From assembly GCA_020436165.1 (NCBI GenBank), contig JAGQYI010000045.1, positions 1-47,794 on the forward strand: a stretch of DNA of 47,794 bases, in the 5' to 3' direction. Origin of the DNA: Cyclobacteriaceae bacterium (GTDB lineage Bacteria; Bacteroidota; Bacteroidia; Cytophagales; Cyclobacteriaceae). This document shows positions 23,344 to 32,000 of this stretch, one piece after another (positions within the stretch are counted from its first letter, which is position 1; each line of letters starts with the position of its first letter). Under the pieces are notes generated by a model. That model was not told the DNA's origin, did no database searches, and worked only from the letters and a program-made list of their open reading frames with translations. The position numbers were made by a program, and so were the translations under genes.

Positions 23344-25782
23344 ATGAACGTATTAAAATTTGGTGGCACATCGGTTGCCAATGCAAACAACATAGCACTT
23401 GTTAAGGATATCGTTAAATCAAGTGCCCAAACTGAGCCTCTTGTTGTGGTGGTATCGGCACTTAGCGGGGTTACAAACCTCCTGATTGAAGTAGCCAAAA
23501 TGGCTTCCGATTCTAACAAGGCATACCTTTCTGTTATAGACTCCATCCAAGAAAAGCACGCTACGCTTATTAAAGAATTTTTTGCCGGAGACAATGAAAG
23601 TCTTCATAAGCAAGTAAACGACTTGTTGGAAAAACTAAAGGAAGTTTGCCAGGGCATCTCTTATGTACAAGAACTAACCCCTCGCACAAACGATCAAATT
23701 GTAAGTTTTGGAGAGCGGCTCTCATCCCTGATTATCTCCGAGTATTTCAAACAAGAATTAGAAAGTGTTGAACTTGTAGATCCTACTGCCTTCATATTCA
23801 CCAATGACGACTATGGAAATGCAGTGGTCGATTTTAAAAAAACCAATGCGGCTATTGTTGAACAACTAAGTGATCTTAAGGGAGTTGCCGTGTGTCCGGG
23901 TTTTATTGCTTTCAGCAAAAGCGGGCATATTTCTACGCTGGGTAGAGGCGGTTCCGACTACACAGCAGCAATTATTGCAGGAGCGCTTGATGCCACACGT
24001 TTGGAAATATGGACCGATGTAAGCGGCATGATGACCGCAGACCCACGCTACGTGAAACGTGCCCATGTAATTGATCATATTTCGTATGAAGAAGCCATGG
24101 AACTATCGCATTTTGGCGCCAAGGTGGTGTATCCGCCCACCATTATGCCGGTGCTCAAAAAGCAGATACCCATTCATATTAAAAATACATTTGAACCGGA
24201 ACATCCCGGCACGATCATTTCTTCGCATTCTTCGGGCAGCAAACAGGTGATCAAAGGGCTTACCAGCATTCAGGAAATAGCGCTTATTTCGCTCAAAGGT
24301 CCGGGGATGGTGGGAGTGCCCAACTTTTCTCACCGGCTTTTTAGAGCCCTGGCAAAGGCAAGTGTTAACGTAATCCTCATTACACAGGCCTCCTCCGAGC
24401 ATTCTATTTCCGTGGGCATTTTACCTTCTTCTGTGGATGCTGCGGAAACATCTGTTAACGAAGAATTTGAATTGGAAATAGCGGTTGGCAAAGTGGACCC
24501 GCTGCTGGTTCAAAACGACCTTTCTATCATTGCCATGGTAGGCAATAATATGCAAAACCAGGTGGGGGTCAGTGGCAAATTATTTAGCACATTGGGCTAT
24601 AATGGTGTAAACGTTATTGCTATTTCTCAAGGCTCTTCCGAACGAAATATCTCTGCGGTTATCAACAAGAAAGACCTTAAAAAAGCGCTAAACAGTGTGC
24701 ATGAGGCCTTCTTCCTTTCCGATGCCAAATCGGTGAGTCTCTTTATTGTAGGCGTTGGGAATGTAGGAGCAACATTTTTAAAGCAATTGGATGCGCAGCA
24801 AGAGTACCTGTACAATCAGTACCATTTGGATATTCGTGTTGCCGGAATGGCCAATAGCCGTACCATGTTTTTTGATGAAGAAGGCGATGGACTGATCAAT
24901 TGGAAAGAAAAGCTGGCAAACGGAGAACCCATGAACCTTGATGTATTTATTGAGCGCATGGTTAGCCTTAACTTACGAAACAGTGTGTTTGTGGACAATA
25001 CCGCATCCGATGCCCTGGCAAAAGTGTATCCGGGTATTCTTTCTCACAGTGTGTCTATTGTTACGCCTAATAAAGTTGCCTGCTCTTCTTCATATACCTA
25101 TTATCAGGAGCTGAAAGATCTTGTTAAAAAATACCGCACCAACTTCCTTTTCGAAACCAATGTGGGGGCAGGACTTCCTGTTATTTCTACCTTGAACGAT
25201 ATGGTGAAAAGTGGTGACGAAATTCTGGAAATACAGGGAGTGCTATCAGGGAGTCTCAACTTTATTTTCAATACCTATGATGGCACTCGAACTTTTGCCG
25301 ATGTCGTACGACAGGCCAAAGAAGAAGGTTATACCGAGCCAGATCCTCGCATGGATATAAGTGGTAAGGATGTGATGAGAAAGCTGCTCATCCTCGCAAG
25401 AGAATCTGGCTATAAACTGGAAGAAGGAGAAGTAAATGCTATTCCGTGCGTGCCACAAAGTTGTATGGCGTTTGAAGGTGAAGCCTTCTTTGATGCACTT
25501 GAAAAAGAGGAGCCGTACTTCAAGGAAATGTATGAAAAAGCAACTAAAGCCGGTAAAAAATTAAAATACGTTGCTAAATACGATGGAAAAGAAGCATCTA
25601 CTCAACCTGTTGAGTTTGCTTCCGACCACCCATTTTATAACCTAGATGGAAAAGACAATATTGTACTTTTTAAAACCAGACGCTACCATGCACAGCCCCT
25701 GGTAATAAAAGGAGCAGGGGCCGGAGCAGAAGTTACTGCCAGTGGTATTTTTGCCGATATTATTAAAATTGCAAACTCTTAA
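23344..25782 (+). CDS. thrA: Bifunctional aspartokinase / homoserine dehydrogenase
   Basis: A fusion of two enzymes of the aspartate pathway, 812 residues. The N-terminal aspartate kinase begins MNVLKFGGTSVANA and has GRGGSDYTAAIIAGAL at about 199-214. Two ACT-type regulatory regions follow (about 315-455, with LITQASSEHSISVGI and VIAISQGSSERNISAVI). The C-terminal homoserine dehydrogenase (about 462-812) has the NAD(P)-binding FIVGVGNVGATFLKQL and the catalytic region ETNVGAGLPVISTLND...VLSGSLNFIFN. It makes aspartyl phosphate and homoserine, and is probably feedback-inhibited by threonine. First gene of thrABC, 64 bases after the leader peptide. Confidence 0.97.
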   Translation: MNVLKFGGTSVANANNIALVKDIVKSSAQTEPLVVVVSALSGVTNLLIEVAKMASDSNKAYLSVIDSIQEKHATLIKEFFAGDNESLHKQVNDLLEKLKEVCQGISYVQELTPRTNDQIVSFGERLSSLIISEYFKQELESVELVDPTAFIFTNDDYGNAVVDFKKTNAAIVEQLSDLKGVAVCPGFIAFSKSGHISTLGRGGSDYTAAIIAGALDATRLEIWTDVSGMMTADPRYVKRAHVIDHISYEEAMELSHFGAKVVYPPTIMPVLKKQIPIHIKNTFEPEHPGTIISSHSSGSKQVIKGLTSIQEIALISLKGPGMVGVPNFSHRLFRALAKASVNVILITQASSEHSISVGILPSSVDAAETSVNEEFELEIAVGKVDPLLVQNDLSIIAMVGNNMQNQVGVSGKLFSTLGYNGVNVIAISQGSSERNISAVINKKDLKKALNSVHEAFFLSDAKSVSLFIVGVGNVGATFLKQLDAQQEYLYNQYHLDIRVAGMANSRTMFFDEEGDGLINWKEKLANGEPMNLDVFIERMVSLNLRNSVFVDNTASDALAKVYPGILSHSVSIVTPNKVACSSSYTYYQELKDLVKKYRTNFLFETNVGAGLPVISTLNDMVKSGDEILEIQGVLSGSLNFIFNTYDGTRTFADVVRQAKEEGYTEPDPRMDISGKDVMRKLLILARESGYKLEEGEVNAIPCVPQSCMAFEGEAFFDALEKEEPYFKEMYEKATKAGKKLKYVAKYDGKEASTQPVEFASDHPFYNLDGKDNIVLFKTRRYHAQPLVIKGAGAGAEVTASGIFADIIKIANS

Positions 25783-25791
25783 CCAAAACCA

Positions 25792-26724
25792 ATGTCAGAA
25801 GAAAAAGTAAAAGTATTTGCACCCGCTTCCATTGCCAATGTATCCTGCGGGTTCGATGTGTTTGGGTTTGCCATTGAAGAGCTTGGCGATTTTGTAGAGG
25901 CACACTTTAACAATGAGGGCCGAAATATAATTGAGTCAATTGAGGGTGCAGAAGGATTGCCTCTTGAGCCGGAACAAAATGTAACAACAATAGCAGCCCA
26001 GGCATTATTAAATGAAGTGGCTGAAAAAAGAGGAGTTACGTTTAAAATTCGTAAAACCGTAATACCAGGCAGTGGATTGGGATCCTCTGCCTCAGCTGCT
26101 GTTGCTGGAGTTTTTGCAGTAAACGAGCTCCTTGGAAAGCCCTTTACAAAACAAGAACTGGTGCGCTTTGCGGGCATCGGTGAACAGTTTGCTTCCAACC
26201 AATTGCACCACGACAATGTGGCCCCCTCTATGTTGGGTGGTTTTGCCGTAGTGCGTAGCAATGAGCCGCTTGATATATTGTCCATTGATTATCCGGAAGA
26301 CATACGCGTGGTAGTGGCCCGCCCGCTAATAGAAATAGAAACCAAAAAAGCAAAACGTATGCTCGGCAGAACCATGAGCATTTCCAATGCCGTGATTCAG
26401 TTTGGTAACGTAGCAGGCTTAGTGCTTGGAATGACCTCAAAAGATTACAACTTAATTGGTCGCTCCATGGTTGATATGTTGGCCGAACCTGTCCGTTCCA
26501 AGCTTATTCCATTGTACGATGAAGCCAAGCAGGCAACTCTGGATGCAGGAGCCATTGGAACCAATATTGCCGGTTCTGGGCCTGCCATATTCAGCTTTTG
26601 CAAGGGAGACGAAAGTGCACAAACCGTGCTGGAAGCATTCAAGAAAGTGTATTCGAAAAGCGATCTTTCCGTTACCTATTTCATTAGTAAAATAAACCCT
26701 GAAGGGGCAAAACGAATTTTTTAA
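25792..26724 (+). CDS. thrB: Homoserine kinase
   Basis: A GHMP-family kinase of 310 residues that phosphorylates homoserine with ATP. Motif 1 is FAPASIANVSCGFDVFGFA at about 9-27. The ATP-binding glycine/serine loop PGSGLGSSASAAVAGVFA is at about 86-103. The C-terminal motif GTNIAGSGPAIFSF is at about 257-270. It starts 10 bases after thrA and ends one base before thrC, so the three genes form a tight operon. Confidence 0.97.
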   Translation: MSEEKVKVFAPASIANVSCGFDVFGFAIEELGDFVEAHFNNEGRNIIESIEGAEGLPLEPEQNVTTIAAQALLNEVAEKRGVTFKIRKTVIPGSGLGSSASAAVAGVFAVNELLGKPFTKQELVRFAGIGEQFASNQLHHDNVAPSMLGGFAVVRSNEPLDILSIDYPEDIRVVVARPLIEIETKKAKRMLGRTMSISNAVIQFGNVAGLVLGMTSKDYNLIGRSMVDMLAEPVRSKLIPLYDEAKQATLDAGAIGTNIAGSGPAIFSFCKGDESAQTVLEAFKKVYSKSDLSVTYFISKINPEGAKRIF

Positions 26725-26725
26725 G

Positions 26726-28024
26726 ATGCAATATTTCAGCACAAAGAATCCTTCGGAAAAGGTTAGTTTTCAACGAGCTGTTCGCAAAGGTTTGCCTGAT
26801 GATAATGGGCTTTACCTTCCAGACCAAATACCCACCTTACCCAAAGAGTTTTTTCAAAACCTACCCAACCTTTCTCTTGGTGAGATAGGGTTTGAAATAG
26901 CTAAACAGTTTGTAGAAGATGAAATTCCTGAAGCCGATCTTAAGATTTTAGTGGAAGACACCCTGTCATTTGACATCCCTTTGGTAGAAGTGGAAAATGA
27001 TGTCTATTCGCTTGAACTGTTTCATGGGCCCACATTGGCCTTTAAAGACGTGGGCGCTCGTTTTATGGCACGCTGCCTTGGTTATTTCAACGAACAGCAG
27101 AATAAACACGTAACTGTTTTGGCCGCCACCTCTGGTGATACAGGAAGTGCAGTAGCTAATGGATTTTTAGGAGTTGAAGGAGTACAAGTTGTACTCCTTT
27201 ACCCAAAAGGAAAGGTGAGCCCTTTTCAGGAAAAGCAAATGACAACACTGGGGCAAAACATTAAAGCATTTGAGATTGAAGGCTCGTTTGACGATTGCCA
27301 GCAATTGGTGAAAACTGCTTTTCTGGACAAAGAACTTAGTGCTCAATTGGGGTTAACCTCTGCTAACTCCATAAATGTGGCAAGACTAATTCCCCAATCA
27401 TTCTATTACTTTTATGCCTACGGCCTGCTGTCACACATAACCGATAAGCCCATTGTGTTTTCGGTGCCCAGCGGCAATTTTGGTAACTTAACTGCAGGAG
27501 TATTTGCGCAACGCATGGGCTTGCCCATTCATCGTTTTGTGGCAGCCACCAACGCCAATGATATAGTGCCTCATTACCTGCTTACCGGTGATTTCCTGCC
27601 CAAACCAAGTGTACAAACCATTAGTAATGCCATGGATGTGGGTAACCCGAGCAATTATGCACGCCTGCATTATTTATTCAATGGTTCTCGTGAGCAATTT
27701 GGGCAAGACATTACAGGCTACAGCTATACAGATGACGAAACCAAAGTTGCTTTGCAGCAACTAAATGGGCTTGGCTATACTGGCGACCCACATGGTGCTA
27801 TTGGCTACCTTGGTTTAAAAGCCTACCAACAAAACAACGATGTAACCGGAGTATTTTTGGAAACAGCCCACCCCATTAAGTTTAAGGAAGTGGTGGAACC
27901 TGTATTGAATACGGTTTTAGAAGTTCCTGCTTCTTTGCAAGCCTTTTTGGATAAAGAAAAAGTGGCAATGGAATGCGGTTCGGAGTATGAGGCGTTTAAA
28001 AAACAATTGCTGATGCTCGCTTAA
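26726..28024 (+). CDS. thrC: Threonine synthase
   Basis: A PLP enzyme of 432 residues that converts O-phosphohomoserine to threonine, the last step of the operon's pathway. It begins MQYFSTKNPSEKVSFQRAV. The PLP lysine is in GPTLAFKDVGARFMAR (about 102-117). The phosphate-binding loop is AATSGDTGSAVANGF. Further conserved parts are FSVPSGNFGNLTAG and LETAHPIKFKEVVEPVL. The size and the motif set fit the ThrC subclass found in E. coli. Start ATG 26726 is one base after the thrB stop. Confidence 0.97.
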   Translation: MQYFSTKNPSEKVSFQRAVRKGLPDDNGLYLPDQIPTLPKEFFQNLPNLSLGEIGFEIAKQFVEDEIPEADLKILVEDTLSFDIPLVEVENDVYSLELFHGPTLAFKDVGARFMARCLGYFNEQQNKHVTVLAATSGDTGSAVANGFLGVEGVQVVLLYPKGKVSPFQEKQMTTLGQNIKAFEIEGSFDDCQQLVKTAFLDKELSAQLGLTSANSINVARLIPQSFYYFYAYGLLSHITDKPIVFSVPSGNFGNLTAGVFAQRMGLPIHRFVAATNANDIVPHYLLTGDFLPKPSVQTISNAMDVGNPSNYARLHYLFNGSREQFGQDITGYSYTDDETKVALQQLNGLGYTGDPHGAIGYLGLKAYQQNNDVTGVFLETAHPIKFKEVVEPVLNTVLEVPASLQAFLDKEKVAMECGSEYEAFKKQLLMLA

Positions 28025-28100
28025 AGTCTTTTCTTCATCCACTGCGCTCATTGTGAAATGACTTTGAGGAAACGGCAGTGAAACGCAAGGAGCATGGGTT

Positions 28101-28718
28101 CTAAAATGCAAACCCTAAATTCATACCTGCCCTGGCTCTAAACTCGGTATATTGAGTATCCTTATAAAAATACTCCCCGGTATAGAAATACTTGTACTTA
28201 TCTTCTCCACTGAACACCTTAATCCTTCCTCCAAAATAAAGATCGACCAGGAAATGTTTACCTATGGCCACATTTTTGCCAATTAAAACTCCAAAAGTAG
28301 AACGCAACCCATTTTGCTCAACCCAATAATAGTCTTTCGAGTAGCTTGGCATACCTCCATAACTTTTTACCCAGTACAATTCACTAAAACCAGCAAAAAA
28401 CCACTTTTTTCGGATGCTCTCTTGTTTGCCAAAATAATAGCGCACTTCAGGAACAAATCCTTTTGCTTCCTTTGTTGAGGCATCATTTCCTGGGGTAACT
28501 TGGGTGCTATTGAACAATATTTGAACGCTCCATTTTTCTGCTAAAAATCGTTCATACCCCAACCCAAATGAGTAGGCAGGGTCCTGAAAAGGCAAATAAA
28601 TAGCTCTTCCCTTTATTATATTTTTTTGAGCAAAGGCTGGCGTGCCCGCAAGCAAGCATATAACCAGTAGCACAAAGCCTCCGCGACCGAAACCATTAAC
28701 GCTACCAGAATACCACAT
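28101..28718 (-). CDS. Secreted outer-membrane beta-barrel-like protein
   Basis: About 205 residues from the ATG at 28718; a GTG at 28730 would add four. A signal peptide (GGFVLLVICLLAGTPAFAQ) is followed by alternating amphipathic strands rich in Tyr and Phe: YSFGLGYERFLAEKWSVQILF, FVPEVRYYFGK, KKWFFAGFSELYWV and VDLYFGGRIKVFSG. It ends AGMNLGFAF with terminal Phe. This resembles DUF3575/OmpW-size outer-membrane barrels of Bacteroidota. No substrate clue. Its start overlaps the preceding gene by about 17 bases, so the two are coupled. It converges on thrC across about 76 bases holding only weak inverted repeats. Confidence 0.7.
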   Translation of the reverse strand: MWYSGSVNGFGRGGFVLLVICLLAGTPAFAQKNIIKGRAIYLPFQDPAYSFGLGYERFLAEKWSVQILFNSTQVTPGNDASTKEAKGFVPEVRYYFGKQESIRKKWFFAGFSELYWVKSYGGMPSYSKDYYWVEQNGLRSTFGVLIGKNVAIGKHFLVDLYFGGRIKVFSGEDKYKYFYTGEYFYKDTQYTEFRARAGMNLGFAF

Positions 28719-28977
28719 AGAACAATACACTTAATATTATAGCCACAATGGCACCAATTATCACCTTTCTTCTCTGCTCATTTCTCGCCTCTTCTTTAAA
28801 CGCATCCACCACTTTTGCCACTTCTTCAGGGGTGGCCTTTTTAAATGTTAGCTTTGAATGGTCTCCGTCATGAGCAGCGCCCTTTTTTGATATTACCCTA
28901 TCAGTATGCTTTAACAAACTCCTGTTTTTAGCAGAACTATCCTTACCCATTCTAACAAATCCTAATCCTCCTGTCAT
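28702..28977 (-). CDS. Small membrane protein with one C-terminal transmembrane helix
   Basis: The 91-residue protein has a basic, glycine-containing start (MTGGLGFVRMGKDSSAKNRSLL), a charged middle (ATPEEVAKVVDAFKEEARNEQRR) and one C-terminal hydrophobic helix (KVIIGAIVAIILSVLFYVVFW). It would be a tail-anchored inner-membrane protein. The function is unknown. It is 72 bases after the giant secreted protein gene and overlaps the next gene. Confidence 0.7.
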   Translation of the reverse strand: MTGGLGFVRMGKDSSAKNRSLLKHTDRVISKKGAAHDGDHSKLTFKKATPEEVAKVVDAFKEEARNEQRRKVIIGAIVAIILSVLFYVVFW

Positions 28978-29049
28978 TTAATAACAAGTTTTATTTATTC
29001 GTAAGTTAATATTTTAAATTAAAATTATGAAATAAACGGAGTTAAAGAT

Positions 29050-32000
29050 TTAAAACCCATCGTCATCCTCATCTGCTCCAAAGCCATCGTCTTCGGTTGG
29101 TTTTTTGTCTTTTGTATCGGTAGGCTCTTCTTTGATTTCGGTAGGTGCATTGAGTTTGTAGGGCTCATCGATATCATAATACACCGCACGGAAGGTATTA
29201 ATAAAGTCCAGGGTCTCTGCTAAATCTGCCGGTCCGAATTCAAACTCACCAATTTTGGCTTTGCCAATATTGCTTTTCTCCGTTACCAGGGTATTAAATG
29301 CCTCATTAGACGAGTACATCAATAGTTTATCGCCCTCCATGCTAAAGTAATACCAGGAGTCTGGCGAAGCTTTTATAAACAGGTTGAGCACCTCTCCACC
29401 TTCCGTTTTACGTATTTCGAAGTATCCTTCAAATTTTGCATTGAGATCGGTTCGCAACACATTGGAAAGGCCCACAAACCCATCGTTGTAGAACGCTTTC
29501 TGATCTTCGGACCATTTGAATTTAACATCGGAAAAAACGATTGGCCTAACCAAATTAGGTGAGGTGGAAACCAACGGAACATAGTCCAATGCCGATTCTT
29601 CTTCGTAGGCCTTGGTTGCCCTGTTTCCAATAACTTCAGACATTAAATAGAGCAGCTGTGTTCGGTCTTCTATTGCTTCTGGAGCTCCAATTTCCTCAAC
29701 GACTTTCAGAAAATCATCACCCATCATATCGAATAATTGAGTAGGCACTTTGAAATTCATTGTCATAAAACTTGTGAAGCTTAATTCGTTGGTTACCATA
29801 TTTCCCACACCGGTAGCGGAAGCCACAATAGCTCGTGTTTTGCTGTTGTCTATAAAATGTATTGGCCCTTCAAACCGTATATCCCGTGTATTTTCGTCAT
29901 AGGCAAACACTTTTCCTGAATAGGAAAGGCCCAGGTCTTTATCGCGGTTAATAATAATGTATTCATTACTATCTGCCTTAAAGCTCAAGAAACCGGAAGG
30001 CTTAAAGAAGTCCTCATCCTGGTCATCCTGCTTGTCGTAACAGAATGTGCTATACAAACTGAAATCCTGGTATCTGAAATGCAGCCCTGCAGAGAGAAGT
30101 TTGCCTTGCGAGGTTAGACTTTCATCAAATTTGAAAACCACCTCCTGTTGTTCTGCATTGCTTTGGTACTGAATCCATGTGTCGTAGTCAGGAATACTTT
30201 TCAAGTCCAGCTTTACATAGCCATCCAACTCCAATGCGGGTTTATGTGCCAGCATTTTTACGCTGCCCTTGTAGTACATTCCGGGAGAAATAAGCAAGTG
30301 ATCTTCTTCTGCAACTGCTCCGGTAGCCACTGTATGTTTTTCCAGTTGGCCTCTCCGGCTTCCTTCAAAATCTTCCAGATGGAAATTGCTTAATTGAATG
30401 GCAAATGTGTCCTCCTCAGAATTTATAAACCGATATGTTCCTTCTCCTTCAAACTCATTTCTGGAAATTACGGTTACTGTGGCATCGTAAACCTCATGAA
30501 ATTCATTAAGCGTATCGAGTACAATATTTGCGTTGTGCAACGTGCCGAATGTGGAATTTTCCAATATCTTCATTTCACCATTCTCGGGCGTTATTTTAGA
30601 ATCGGCAACTATAATGTACGGAATACCGCTCACCTTTAACTCCAGGGTTTGCATATCATACTCGGCTGAAGTTGCATTGAAAACAAGTGAATCAAGATCC
30701 TTTCGGGTGGTATAGAAATAGGAGTCTTCAATGGGAACATCCTCTGGTTTGGACATATACACCTTCTTATTTTCCAAGTCCCAAACCGCACGGGTAATGG
30801 AAGTGTTAAACTGGGCGTACGGGAATTTTATAGCTGCGTCTCCTGCTACTTCCGGGTTTATCTCCGCCTTTTTGGTTGGAAGATCAAAGTTTACACGTAC
30901 GTTGTCTCCAAACAGGGCAGGTTTCTCGGGGTTGTTCGATTTTATCTCAAACCGTGCGTGGCGTGCCTTATAATCGCTGCCTCCCAGGCTATATTCATTT
31001 GAAAATGTTTCGGAGTTATTGGTTAAAAGTGTACCGCTACCCCGTACCCCTTTGTTGGTTACAATGAGCGATCCATCCAGAGTTCCTTCGCCATTGTACA
31101 ATCTAAATGGTTCTCCGATATTCTGGATGTACATACTATCCTTTTTAGGAAGCCATTTCATGTGATAGGTGGCAGCTGAAGCCTGTGGAAACATTACTCC
31201 ATTAAACTGCTCATTGCGCATTTCATATTGAACACCGCTGCCGGCAACTGAGTCCGGGTAAAAAATAAATTCATCCGATTCTAAAACGGTGGTAAGGAAA
31301 TCCAATTTACCGCTCCCAACAAGACCACGCTTATCCAATGAAAGCCTGTTGTATAAGCGTCCGTTACCTCCAAACAACTGGTATCCTTCAGGGGGAATGC
31401 TGTGCTCGAAACCAAGGGAATAGTCGGCCATAATATGGAGTTTTTCCCCAAATTCAGGAAACCAACCATTGGAATGGAAGGTGCCTTTAAATTGTATGGC
31501 AGACGGATCGCTGTCGCTTAAGCTATCAAGATCGAATGGCGGTAACTTAAAGTACAAGGATTTATCATAAGCGCCTCCAAGAATCTCAGGTCTGTCAAAG
31601 TAAACAACCGAACCGGTGCCACCTCCCTTGAACTTAGGATAGTTTGGAATCATTTCCTTGCCCGATTTATTGTTGGGTTTACTTATATACAACACCCCCG
31701 AAGTGCCACTAAAGGAGGACATTGTGTTTTTGGATTTGGAAGTAGAGGCCACAGGCGGAGCCTGGGTCTGATCAAATGCATTGGAGTCGGCAGCTGGCAA
31801 AGCAGCTGAAGAATCTATTTTAACATCCAACCCTTCCGGGGGAACACCTGAAATGGCATTATCCACCTTTTTTCTCTTTCCGCCTCTGCTGTTCTCTTCA
31901 AGCACATAAAACTGAATGGAGTCGATCTGATTCATTTCCACGAGAAAACTGTCGTATCTAAAAATGAAATCGTGCCCGATATAATCAAAATTACCTGCTG

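Noticed and set aside
28025-28115. Possible bidirectional terminator between thrC and the convergent barrel gene
   Set aside because: CACTGC/GCAGTG, TCATT/AATGA and GGGTT/AACCC can pair but have long loops and no T-run, so no terminator is claimed.
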